From: an uncultured Cryomorphaceae bacterium
Lineage (GTDB): Bacteria; Bacteroidota; Bacteroidia; Flavobacteriales; Schleiferiaceae
NCBI GenBank assembly: GCA_913009655.1
Contig: CAJVWI010000004.1
Coordinates: forward strand, 1-64,000
DNA length: 64,000 nt
Direction: 5' to 3'
Shown piece after piece: positions 1 through 8,454 of the stretch. How positions within the stretch are numbered: position 1 is the stretch's first letter; the number at the start of each line of letters is the position of its first letter. Both the position numbers and the translations under genes were made by a program. Under the pieces are notes generated by a model. It did no database searches. It saw only the letters and a list, made by a program, of their open reading frames with translations, and had not been told where the DNA came from.

Positions 1-59
1 TATAATACAGACGGTTACTACGTTTAATAAATAATTTATTGGTAAAATAAAAAATCACC

Positions 60-423
60 TTAAAAGCTAATTAAAAGGCTTATCATTTCTATAAAATTTA
101 TCATATTTAATACAAATTGCTTTAAAAAACGCTTTTCAAATTCAGGCTTTTTAAATACTCCTTCTTTAGCGTCATCTTTTTTAAATTCGCACTTTTTACA
201 AGCTAAAAATTAAGGTAGGCCAATTAGGATATTTATTTTCTAATCCTATACATCTTAATAATTGGATAGGTTCTTGAAAACCTAAATTATCATAGTACTT
301 AAATTCATCATTAATAGTTTTACGAACTCTTTGAGAGTTAGGAATTAAACCCATTAAATTTAGTCCAAGGTCAAAATAAGCCCCGGGGATAAGTCTATGT
401 TCTGTATTTATTGAAAAATTAAA
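60..423 (-). pseudogene. Decayed gene, possibly DUF2779/Cas4-like nuclease remnant
   Basis: Two adjacent open stretches on the minus strand read as one protein if a frameshift near 200 is allowed. The first (423 to 196) contains RLIPGAYFDLGLN and ends NWPTLIFSL. The second resumes as ACKKCEFKKDD and ends at a stop at 60-62. Neither has a convincing start at its left end, and the upstream side is closed by a stop at 424-426. The CxxC segment after a Trp-Pro-containing stretch reminds me of the C-terminal part of DUF2779-like (PD-(D/E)XK/Cas4-related) proteins, but this is recall and not a search result. The remnant directly follows the stop of the next gene. The rest of 1-59 shows nothing. Confidence 0.4.
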
Positions 424-428
424 CTAGA

Positions 429-2282
429 TCACCAAGTACTTATTGAAGTTAACTTATTGCTATTGAAAACTAGTTTTTTGTGAAGGTTCGGGTCAATTTT
501 CCCTTTTACATGAAAGATTTTCAAATTACCTGAAGTATTTTGATATGTAACTTCAAAAAACTTATCAACAATAACACTAGCTAAATCTATATGCATTCCA
601 TTTATAAATTGAGCATTATAAGCAGCGTCAACGTATTTTTTACCATATTTTGAAATCAACTTGTCTTTAGTCTTTTTTGCTTCTATTTCTTGTTGTTTGT
701 CATAATCTTTGATGATTTTATCAGCATTATCTTCCCACTTTAATTTATACTGAACATGATCGATTGCCATGGCTGTTAATTGTGATTTATCGAAAGAACA
801 TACGCAATCTGTGCAAATTTCAATGAATCCAGATGGTGTACCTTTATCTGAAAATACCTTACGATTTTTAATCTCTTTTGAATTATCATAGTTGAATTCG
901 TGTTCAAATTGAGCGTCATCGCCATAGTAGAAATCTGATACAGATTGAATTAATTGACTCTTATAGTTATCATTGACAGACATTACTTGAGCTAATAAAT
1001 TAGCATCTACTAAGTCTTCTTTTTTAAGACGACTTATGTTATTAATACAAAAAATATCAGCTAAGTTTACTTTTAAATTTATGTTGCCCCAATTAACAGT
1101 GTATTCAAAGCGGCTGTATTTTTCGTATTTTACTTTTGGGATAATTGCTGAGACAGAGGCAGATATTGTTTCGAGCGAATCAACTCTATCTCCCTCGTTA
1201 AAACCAACAAATATTTTTTGTCCGGTTAAAGCATTTTGTTTTGAATATGTAGAATCACTACGGTCAATATAAAACCTGAATGATGATTTTATTTTTGGGT
1301 AACTATTAGAATTATAAGAAGACTTATAACCTAAATATTTTACATTTTTCAAGCTCATTAAATATTTAGGTTTAGATATATCATTATAAGAATTTATTAG
1401 TTTTTCATTTATGGCTTTTGTTAAATACGGCAAAATAATTTCAAAAGAATCTACAGAATGTTTTTTAATAAATTCCCCATGAGCAATTTTGAATTCTTTT
1501 ACGTCATTTAGTGCCCCAAGATAGGTTTTGTATTTTCTTAATCTTTCTTCTTCTCTCTTTCTCAATATTTCATCAACTAATATCCTAGTTTTTTCAAGTT
1601 GGTAGTCCTTCATTATCTTTCTAGTGTCAATCAATCCTATCTTGTCAACAAAATCTGAACTATCTGCTTTCCTTATTATTATGTTCTTTCTTTTTATTTC
1701 TAAAGCTATTTTTCTAGTCCTCATTTCATCATAATCAATCATGATTTTATTGGTTTCTAAGAGCCCAATCATTCTGACAAAATCCAAACTATCCTGTTCT
1801 CTTTTTTCTTTATCAATTATATTAGAGATAAAAATCATATCGCTTTTTGGGAGGAAGTACAGATTAGAAGTGGTAGCGCAGCTTTTTGACATTAAGAATC
1901 CATTTCCTACTTCTTCAATTTCAAGATAGTTTAGACAATAGCAATTTGGCGAGGATTTTTGAAGTTTAACAAATCGTTTATGGTCAAGGGGTGGGTTAAA
2001 CAAATTTTCTTTTTCGTCGTGTAAGTAGATTTTCGACTTTGTTATTTTAGAAATTGGTTTACCTTCAACTAATCGATACCATGTTTTAGATAACAGTTGC
2101 AACGTGGGCTCATCTGCAATTGAACTAGTATAGCTGTACTTATTACTTTTAGAACCTCTTTCAGGAATCGTCTTACTTGACAAATAGGATATGTCAATAT
2201 TTGTAACTTTTGGTTTCGTATCTTGAGAAAACGCAAGGATATTAAGAAAAAATAGGGTGACTATGATTAGTTTTAGACGCAT
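429..2282 (-). CDS. Unrecognised secreted protein with an internal repeat
   Basis: I do not recognise this family. From the ATG at 2282 the protein has about 617 residues and begins with a typical Flavobacteriia signal peptide (basic start, hydrophobic run, cleavage around AFSQ). It is therefore likely exported. The reading frame stays open 44 codons further to an ATG at 2414, but that hydrophilic extension would bury the signal peptide, so 2282 is preferred. The middle has two related segments of about 33 residues (DSLDFVRMIGLLETNKIM and DSSDFVDKIGLIDTRKIM), each followed by a charged, probably coiled-coil stretch. The C-terminal half has a CTDCVCS cysteine cluster. Very AT-rich. It is divergent from the gene at 2484 and followed by a decayed gene. 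Confidence 0.6.
   Translation of the reverse strand: MRLKLIIVTLFFLNILAFSQDTKPKVTNIDISYLSSKTIPERGSKSNKYSYTSSIADEPTLQLLSKTWYRLVEGKPISKITKSKIYLHDEKENLFNPPLDHKRFVKLQKSSPNCYCLNYLEIEEVGNGFLMSKSCATTSNLYFLPKSDMIFISNIIDKEKREQDSLDFVRMIGLLETNKIMIDYDEMRTRKIALEIKRKNIIIRKADSSDFVDKIGLIDTRKIMKDYQLEKTRILVDEILRKREEERLRKYKTYLGALNDVKEFKIAHGEFIKKHSVDSFEIILPYLTKAINEKLINSYNDISKPKYLMSLKNVKYLGYKSSYNSNSYPKIKSSFRFYIDRSDSTYSKQNALTGQKIFVGFNEGDRVDSLETISASVSAIIPKVKYEKYSRFEYTVNWGNINLKVNLADIFCINNISRLKKEDLVDANLLAQVMSVNDNYKSQLIQSVSDFYYGDDAQFEHEFNYDNSKEIKNRKVFSDKGTPSGFIEICTDCVCSFDKSQLTAMAIDHVQYKLKWEDNADKIIKDYDKQQEIEAKKTKDKLISKYGKKYVDAAYNAQFINGMHIDLASVIVDKFFEVTYQNTSGNLKIFHVKGKIDPNLHKKLVFNSNKLTSISTW
1566..1793 (-). repeat. Tandem protein-level repeat within the secreted protein
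   Basis: Two 33-codon units (1695-1793 and 1566-1664), spaced 43 codons apart, encode the shared pattern DS.DFV..IGL..T.KIM.DY...TR. The match is at protein level and the DNA has diverged, so this is an old duplication. In other families such units often make extended helical or coiled-coil rods, but the function here is unknown. Confidence 0.6.
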
Positions 2283-2483
2283 GTTAAATTGCTTATAGTC
2301 TTGCACTTCAGATTCTTTTGCAATAAGTCCATTACTGACTCGTATATCGTCATTTAAAACAGAATTCATTTCATCTAACGAAAGTTTTTTCTCTTTTATG
2401 TAATCTTTTGCCATTTTGTTGTTATTTAATTAAATCTATAGAAGAAAAAAATCTAAATCAGTACATTATTAGTACATTTAAAC

Positions 2484-3737
2484 ATGTTGTTTATACTCAA
2501 GAAAAAAATCACAGAAAAAGTTGGGTTTAAAATCAATAACCTAGGAAGCGCTAATCAGCTAAGTAATATGATTTTAGAATTTAATGATGAATATATCAGC
2601 TATAACACAATAAGAAGACTATATGGGATTGTTAAAACTAATGAAAAGCCTTCAAAAAAAACACTTGATATAATTTCTCGATTTAACGGTTACAAAAATT
2701 ATAATCATTTTACAAAAACATTTAAGTATGAGAATAAATGGAAACTTCAAAATGATGTTTATGAAATTTTAAATAAAAAAGATTTAAATAACTTATTATT
2801 TTTTTTAAAAAAAACTTTAAAAGCAAAAGAGGACCATGTTTCAATAGTAATTCAAATTTTAAGAGAATTATTTCTTCAAAAAAGATATCATGAACTTTAC
2901 AAAACTTTAGAAATTGAGGAACTTAAAATTGGAAATCTTACTTATGATGAAGTAGCTCATATAGGAAACGGAATTGGACTTTTGTTAAGGAAAATTAAAT
3001 TAGAAGATGATGCAATTAAAATACTTCTTGACATTAAAAATTACCAAGATTTAGTATTTACAATGTTTGTCGATTATGCGAATTTAAACACCTACTACAT
3101 TCATCACATTAAAATTTTTAAAACAATAAAATCAGAAGATTATCTAATTGCTTTTACTAAATCTTTAGAGAATTTACATAGTTATTTGAATCTAAAAAAA
3201 CCAATACATCTTGATATTAGATTAAAAGAGGATTATCACCCTATACTAAAAAGCAGGATCATAGCTCAAAATATTTTAAATAAAAATAAAAACATTATTC
3301 AAAAATTAGAACAATATTATTTACAACAAAACAATCCTAAACTACCTATCGAATATTTCTATGAACTTATTATGACTGCTATGATTTCTCAAAATTTTGA
3401 AGTAATGAAGTGGATTATAAAAAAAGTTGAAAAAAATATTGAGGAAAATTATATTTACCATATTAGACATATTCAACACTACATAATAATGAAATCTTTT
3501 TATTTTGCTTCAGTTGCAGATAAAGTTCAGTTTAAAAAAAATATGCAACAATTTGCTATTGAGGCTACTTCTACGTCTTATAAGGAAATGTTAAAAGTCT
3601 TTATTTTAGTATCTCAATACCAATTTGCCCATGGTCATGACAAATTTGAATTAAAAAAAGAATATAAAAAGCTGTCTGAAAAATTAGGCTATACACTTTT
3701 TGATGAGAATTATCTAATTCTTAATGCAAACCCTTAG
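2484..3737 (+). CDS. Hypothetical protein with possible N-terminal HTH-like domain
   Basis: A 417-residue, Lys/Ile/Asn-rich cytosolic-looking protein with no signal peptide or membrane segment. Residues about 25-75 (containing YNTIRRLYGIV and KTLDIISRF) resemble the short helix-turn-helix-like N-terminus of a group of Bacteroidota hypothetical proteins I have seen. The remaining ~330 residues look like helical repeats, perhaps TPR-like, without a clear motif. No function can be named. It is divergent from the secreted protein on its left, across a 200-base gap counted from 2282. Its 3' end overlaps the 3' end of trxB by 17 bases, so the two genes converge. Confidence 0.6.
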   Translation: MLFILKKKITEKVGFKINNLGSANQLSNMILEFNDEYISYNTIRRLYGIVKTNEKPSKKTLDIISRFNGYKNYNHFTKTFKYENKWKLQNDVYEILNKKDLNNLLFFLKKTLKAKEDHVSIVIQILRELFLQKRYHELYKTLEIEELKIGNLTYDEVAHIGNGIGLLLRKIKLEDDAIKILLDIKNYQDLVFTMFVDYANLNTYYIHHIKIFKTIKSEDYLIAFTKSLENLHSYLNLKKPIHLDIRLKEDYHPILKSRIIAQNILNKNKNIIQKLEQYYLQQNNPKLPIEYFYELIMTAMISQNFEVMKWIIKKVEKNIEENYIYHIRHIQHYIIMKSFYFASVADKVQFKKNMQQFAIEATSTSYKEMLKVFILVSQYQFAHGHDKFELKKEYKKLSEKLGYTLFDENYLILNANP

Positions 3738-4671
3738 CAGCCAAATACCTTTCTGCGTCTAAGGCAGCCATACAGCCAGTACCTGCAGCAGTTACAGCTT
3801 GTCGGTATACATGATCGGCAGCATCTCCAGAAACAAAAACTCCCTCTATATTGGTTTTAGAAGAACCTGGATTGTTTACAATGTATCCACTTTCATCCAT
3901 TGATAACCATGGGCTAAAAACTTTGGTGTTAGGAGTATGTCCAATTGCAATAAATACGCCCGTACATGGAATATCATGTTTTTCTTGAGTTTTATTATTA
4001 ACTACTCTTGCTCCTGTTACTACATTTCCGTCTCCTAAAACCTCATCTAGTTCTGTTGAGTGTAATATTTCAATGTTTTCTATTCCCCTAACTCTATCTG
4101 CCATTATCTTAGATGCTCTAAACTCGTCTTTTCTTACCAGCATAGTAACTTTAGTACAAATATTAGCTAAATAAGATGCCTCTTCACAAGCAGAATCTCC
4201 TGCACCAACAATAACAGTTTCTTGGCCTTTGTAAAAGAAACCATCACAAACAGCACATGCTGAAACTCCACCTCCGTTTGATAAGTAATGCTGTTCAGAA
4301 TCTAAACCTAAATATCTAGCAGAAGCACCAGTGGAAATTACAATAGTATCGGAATGTATTTCTAACTTATTATCAACCCAAACCTTATGAACGGGGCCAG
4401 TAAAATCAACTTTTGTAATCATTCCTGATCTTACATCGGTTCCAAATCGCTTGGCTTGCTCTTCTAAATCTACCATCATTTGAGTTCCATTAACACCCTT
4501 AGCATAACCAGGGAAATTATCAACATCTGTTGTAGTAGTAAGTTGACCACCAGGTTGTATTCCTTGATATAGAATTGGGAACATATTTGCTCTAGAAGCA
4601 TAAATAGCAGCTGTAAAACCAGCTGGACCAGAACCTACAATTAAACACTTAACTTTTTCAATAGTTGGCAT
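3721..4671 (-). CDS. trxB: Thioredoxin-disulfide reductase
   Basis: FAD/NADPH flavoenzyme that reduces thioredoxin in the cytosol. The FAD-binding GSGPAG lies at residues 13-18, the redox-active CAVC-D motif around residue 140, the NADPH-binding GAGDSA just after it, and a C-terminal GDAAD FAD motif follows. Length 316 fits the low-Mr TrxR family. I start it at the ATG at 4671 (MPTIEKVKC), because the in-frame extension upstream begins only with TTG and has no family counterpart. A TATATTTG box lies about 18 bases upstream. It converges with, and slightly overlaps, the gene at 2484. A thioredoxin gene is not visible nearby. Confidence 0.95.
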   Translation of the reverse strand: MPTIEKVKCLIVGSGPAGFTAAIYASRANMFPILYQGIQPGGQLTTTTDVDNFPGYAKGVNGTQMMVDLEEQAKRFGTDVRSGMITKVDFTGPVHKVWVDNKLEIHSDTIVISTGASARYLGLDSEQHYLSNGGGVSACAVCDGFFYKGQETVIVGAGDSACEEASYLANICTKVTMLVRKDEFRASKIMADRVRGIENIEILHSTELDEVLGDGNVVTGARVVNNKTQEKHDIPCTGVFIAIGHTPNTKVFSPWLSMDESGYIVNNPGSSKTNIEGVFVSGDAADHVYRQAVTAAGTGCMAALDAERYLAAKGLH

Positions 4672-4689
4672 AAATAATTTTTTAGATTT

Positions 4690-4697
4690 CAAATATA
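4690..4697 (-). promoter_or_regulatory. Bacteroidota -7 box TATATTTG for trxB
   Basis: Matches the Bacteroidota -7 consensus TAnnTTTG on the minus strand, 18 bases upstream of the trxB ATG. No clear -33 element was picked out. Confidence 0.5.
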
Positions 4698-4726
4698 TTA
4701 TTTAACAATATGTTAGTGAAATAAAC

Positions 4727-5653
4727 TTATTCACAAATTAAGGTGTCATAGCTAGATCCGTAACCATAAAAAACACCAATACCATCACCTTCTACATTAT
4801 ATGGTAAATTACCAGACGATGAAAATATACTACCGTTAGATGCAGCAGCATTTTCCATTGCCCTAACATATAAATAAATTGGATAAGTTGTTGTTGAACT
4901 TTTAACAACAACAGTGTCTCCACGAGAAAAAAAACTTCCTTCAACCCCACTATCATCTGGACCTTCTACCACTCCATTAACACCTCTTGGTAAAACAAAA
5001 TCAAATTTCAAACCATTAAATAATTTATCATCTGTAGTACTTCCAATAGGTGGTAAAAATCTTTTGTCCTTCACCTCACCCAAAACGTTATCAAATGGTG
5101 CTTCATAATTATAGGTGTAACTATTTATTCTTTTAGAAAACCATCGATAACAGTTTCCAACGGTATCTGGATCTTTAAAATTACATTTTATCCAACCTAG
5201 TGTATCATCAAAGGCAATGTAAGGATCGAACCAAACACTATCCATTTGCACAGGATAAGGGATTTGAGCTTTTGCAGTTAAAGTATCACCATGGTGATAT
5301 ACATTTAAAGTATAATTTTTCCCAAATTGTCCAATAACATCAGGATTACTTGTTGTATATCCAGGTAGTGGCAGTCCATTTGTAGCTATGAGACCAAAAT
5401 CTAAATCAAATTCATTAATACCATCGCTTAACTTAACCTGGGCATCAGTGATAAACATATTAATTAAAGACATGGTGTCGAAAACATCAAAATAACCCTG
5501 GCTTCTAGTTAATATAACTTTGGGAGCAAACCCATTTTCAACGGTAGCTTCTAGTACTAATGTTTGCACAACTTCTGGCAAATCAAATTCTATTTTTTTT
5601 TGGCAAGAAACTGTAATAAATCCAAATAATAGTATGTAGTAAAACTTTTTCAT
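4727..5653 (-). CDS. DUF4249 lipoprotein
   Basis: 308 residues beginning with a lipoprotein signal peptide (lipobox FITVSC, Cys at about 17), followed by a beta-rich domain typical of DUF4249: QTLVLEATVENG near the start, a VILTRSQGYF segment and the D-x-D/WF strands in the middle. DUF4249 proteins are nearly always encoded next to a TonB-dependent receptor and are thought to be its surface-exposed partner lipoprotein; the ligand is unknown. The start codon shares one base with the stop of the receptor gene upstream, so the two are co-transcribed and probably translationally coupled. Confidence 0.85.
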   Translation of the reverse strand: MKKFYYILLFGFITVSCQKKIEFDLPEVVQTLVLEATVENGFAPKVILTRSQGYFDVFDTMSLINMFITDAQVKLSDGINEFDLDFGLIATNGLPLPGYTTSNPDVIGQFGKNYTLNVYHHGDTLTAKAQIPYPVQMDSVWFDPYIAFDDTLGWIKCNFKDPDTVGNCYRWFSKRINSYTYNYEAPFDNVLGEVKDKRFLPPIGSTTDDKLFNGLKFDFVLPRGVNGVVEGPDDSGVEGSFFSRGDTVVVKSSTTTYPIYLYVRAMENAAASNGSIFSSSGNLPYNVEGDGIGVFYGYGSSYDTLICE

Positions 5654-8058
5654 TAAAACTTAAAATTCCATGTAACACTAGGTAATATTGGAAATAGTGA
5701 AACTTGATTAGCATTAAAATCTACTGATCCTTGTGATGGATCACCCGTTGCATCAAAAAAGATAAAGTAAGGGTTAGCCCTATTGTAAACGTTGTATACA
5801 GAAATATTCCATGAGGAAATTACTTTTTTCTTTTTTCTAACAAGATTATTTGTCTCTATATTCTTCACGTCTTTATACGGTTTTGCGTCGATAGTAATTG
5901 AAATATCTGCACGGTGATAAGCATCTAACCTAAAGGCATTTCTTTTACTCCAAACTGTAATAATTCTATTTTCTTCTGCTGAAAACCATCTTCTTTCAGG
6001 AAGACTTAAAGAATTCCCTGTAGCATATACAAACACCCCTCCAATATTTACCCTTTCATTAATTTGGTACTGAAGAACAACAGAAAGATCATTTCTTCGG
6101 TCATATTTTGCTGGAAATTCTACTCCATTGTCAATTTCATCAAATTGACGCATTGTTTTTGACCAAGTGTAACCTATCCATCCATTAAAGTCACCTAATC
6201 TCTTTTTTAAGAAAAACTCTGCTCCATAAGAATAACCTCTACCAAAAGTAAGTTGATTATCTACATTATTTTTCAAATTGTCTTCAGGAAAAGAATTTTC
6301 TTTGTATTCAATAAGATTATTTAAATCCTTATAATAAAGCTCTACTGAAGCTTCATATTTATTATTAAAAAAGTTTTTAAAATAGCCCATACTATATTGT
6401 GTTCCTATCTGAGGCTTAACTACTTCAGTACTTGGAAACCAAAGATCAGTAGGTAAAGAAACTGAGGAAATAGAAGCTAAATGTATATATTGATAATTAT
6501 GGGCAATACCTAGCTTAAAAGATGAATTATCTGGAAATAAATACCTTGCTGAAAGACGTGGCTCTGGTCCAAAATAAGTTTTAATTGGTTTGCCACTACT
6601 GTAATTAATTGTACTATCGGTAGTACCAGTATTTTCATTATTAAAATATCTTGTAAACGGGCCAATATGTTGATACATCGAGAGACGCATTCCAAAGTTG
6701 ACTTTTAAACGCTCGTTAACACTCCAATCATCTAATAAATAAATAGCAGCTTCGTTCCCCCATATCTTAACCTTTTCACCTGTGTCAAATTCAACATCAT
6801 TTGATGAAGCTTCAGTAGAAGTTGGAATAAAACGATGTAAAGTATAATTCCAGCCGAATTTAATATTATGCAAAGAGCTGTGATAATAAGTATAATCTTG
6901 TTTTAAATTACCATCTCTAACACCTGAAGTTAATTTAAAATTAAAATCACTTGAGCCACCTTCAAATGCGAAATTATAATCGGTAAAAACAGCAGTAGTA
7001 TTAACAAATAATTTGTCACTAAATAAATGGTTCCATCTTAAAGAAGCTGTTGCATTTCCCCATGGAATATTAAAATTAAAATCTAAATCCTTATTGTTAA
7101 AAGTAAATACATCTCTACCAAAATAACCACTTAAATACAATCGATCTTTATCTGATAATCTCCAGTTTAATTTTGCAGTCAAATCATAAAAATAATAACC
7201 TGACCCTTTGAAAGCAGAGGTGTCGGAGATAAGTGGTTTGGCTAATACATCAATATATGTTCTTCTACCAGAAAGAATAAAAGAGGCTGTATCTTCTTTA
7301 ATAGGACCTTGTAATGTTAACCTTGAAGCAATTAATCCAATACCTCCATCTGCTTGGAATGACTTATAATTACCATCTTTCATTGTTATATCAAGAACAG
7401 ATGATAATCTTCCACCATAATTTGAAGGCATACCGCCCTTAATAAGTTTAACATTTTTGATAGCGTCTGCATTAAAAACAGAGAAAAACCCAAATAAATG
7501 GGAAGCATTATAAACTGTAGCTTCGTCTAATAAAATTAGGTTTTGATCGGGACCTCCTCCCCTAACATAAAAACCTGTATTTCCTTCACCTCCAGAAGAT
7601 ACACCAGGTAAAAACTGTATAGTTTTAAGAATATCAACCTCTCCCATAAAAGCAGGTATTGTTTTAATCTTATCAATAGACAATTCAATTTGTCCCATTT
7701 GAGTACCAGTTGTATTTTCATCGGATTGTTTGGCATCGATTACTACCTCATCTAATAAATCTTGGCTTTCTTTTAAATCAATATTCAACCTAACATGATC
7801 TTTAAATTGGATAGTTTTTAAAATGTCAGCGTAACCAACGTAAGAGTATTTAACTTCATATTCACCACTTTTTAATGAAATTGAGTAAAATCCATAAACA
7901 TTAGTTGTAGCACCTTTAGACTCTTTTTCCACATAAATACTAACCCCTATTAAAGCCTCTCCTGTTAAAGCATCTTTAACATAACCACTTAATGTATGTT
8001 GCTGAGAGAACATAAAAAAAGGGATAAAAAATATGGATAATAGAAATTTGATTTTCAC
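5653..8058 (-). CDS. TonB-dependent receptor with carboxypeptidase-regulatory-like domain
   Basis: 801-residue outer-membrane transporter. A signal peptide (cleavage after MFS) is followed by a CarboxypepD_reg-like domain at about 22-105 (SGYVKDALTGEALIGVSI), then a TonB plug at about 120-235 (GFYVRGGGPDQNLILLDEA), then a 22-strand-type barrel ending in the aromatic C-terminus TWNFKF. The first codon is GTG at 8058. It forms a pair with the overlapping DUF4249 lipoprotein, as in many Bacteroidota, and should import or bind a bulky ligand energised by TonB/ExbBD. The substrate cannot be told from sequence. A TAGTTTTG box sits just upstream of the start. Confidence 0.9.
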   Translation of the reverse strand: MKIKFLLSIFFIPFFMFSQQHTLSGYVKDALTGEALIGVSIYVEKESKGATTNVYGFYSISLKSGEYEVKYSYVGYADILKTIQFKDHVRLNIDLKESQDLLDEVVIDAKQSDENTTGTQMGQIELSIDKIKTIPAFMGEVDILKTIQFLPGVSSGGEGNTGFYVRGGGPDQNLILLDEATVYNASHLFGFFSVFNADAIKNVKLIKGGMPSNYGGRLSSVLDITMKDGNYKSFQADGGIGLIASRLTLQGPIKEDTASFILSGRRTYIDVLAKPLISDTSAFKGSGYYFYDLTAKLNWRLSDKDRLYLSGYFGRDVFTFNNKDLDFNFNIPWGNATASLRWNHLFSDKLFVNTTAVFTDYNFAFEGGSSDFNFKLTSGVRDGNLKQDYTYYHSSLHNIKFGWNYTLHRFIPTSTEASSNDVEFDTGEKVKIWGNEAAIYLLDDWSVNERLKVNFGMRLSMYQHIGPFTRYFNNENTGTTDSTINYSSGKPIKTYFGPEPRLSARYLFPDNSSFKLGIAHNYQYIHLASISSVSLPTDLWFPSTEVVKPQIGTQYSMGYFKNFFNNKYEASVELYYKDLNNLIEYKENSFPEDNLKNNVDNQLTFGRGYSYGAEFFLKKRLGDFNGWIGYTWSKTMRQFDEIDNGVEFPAKYDRRNDLSVVLQYQINERVNIGGVFVYATGNSLSLPERRWFSAEENRIITVWSKRNAFRLDAYHRADISITIDAKPYKDVKNIETNNLVRKKKKVISSWNISVYNVYNRANPYFIFFDATGDPSQGSVDFNANQVSLFPILPSVTWNFKF

Positions 8059-8062
8059 GAGG

Positions 8063-8070
8063 CAAAACTA
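8063..8070 (-). promoter_or_regulatory. -7 box TAGTTTTG for receptor/DUF4249 operon
   Basis: Fits TAnnTTTG and ends only 4 bases before the GTG start at 8058, so the transcript would begin at or next to the start codon. Confidence 0.4.
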
Positions 8071-8109
8071 ATAAGTTTTAAATTAAATAGGCAAATGTTT
8101 GACTATTAT

Positions 8110-8451
8110 TTAACCTCCTTTAAGTTTTACTAAAGCACCTAGTTTTTGAAGATATCTAACTATTTTTTCTCTGTGGTTTCCTTGAATATAAATTTCACCA
8201 TTTTTATAACCACCTCCAACTCCACAAATTTGCTTCATTTTTTTTGCTAAATCATTAGCATCTTGGTCCGAACCAATAAATCCTTCAATTAAAGTAACAG
8301 ACTTACCTCCTCTGTTCTTTCTGTCAATTAAGACATAAAGCTTTTGTTCATTAAAAGGAATATCTTGAACTTCATCAGAGTTTTCTGCAAAATCAAAATT
8401 TGGATTAGTTGAATAAACAACATCAATTCGATTTTTTTTTGATTTACCCAA
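8110..8451 (-). CDS. yciH: eIF1/SUI1-family translation factor
   Basis: 113-residue protein with a SUI1 fold. The C-terminal half carries the conserved pattern RGGKSVTLIEGF, KKMKQICGVGGGYKNGEIYIQG and a final K-LGALVKLKGG, as in bacterial YciH/eIF1-like proteins, which can bind the ribosome and affect start-site fidelity. The N-terminal ~40 residues are a variable linker. It lies 3 bases downstream of the DUF389 gene and is probably co-transcribed with it. Family assignment is firm; the exact role in Bacteroidota is not established. Confidence 0.9.
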   Translation of the reverse strand: MGKSKKNRIDVVYSTNPNFDFAENSDEVQDIPFNEQKLYVLIDRKNRGGKSVTLIEGFIGSDQDANDLAKKMKQICGVGGGYKNGEIYIQGNHREKIVRYLQKLGALVKLKGG

Positions 8452-8454
8452 TTA

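Noticed and set aside
2283-2414. N-terminal extension of the secreted protein as a separate gene
   Set aside because: It is in frame with no stop before the signal peptide and shows no independent stop, so it can only be an alternative start.
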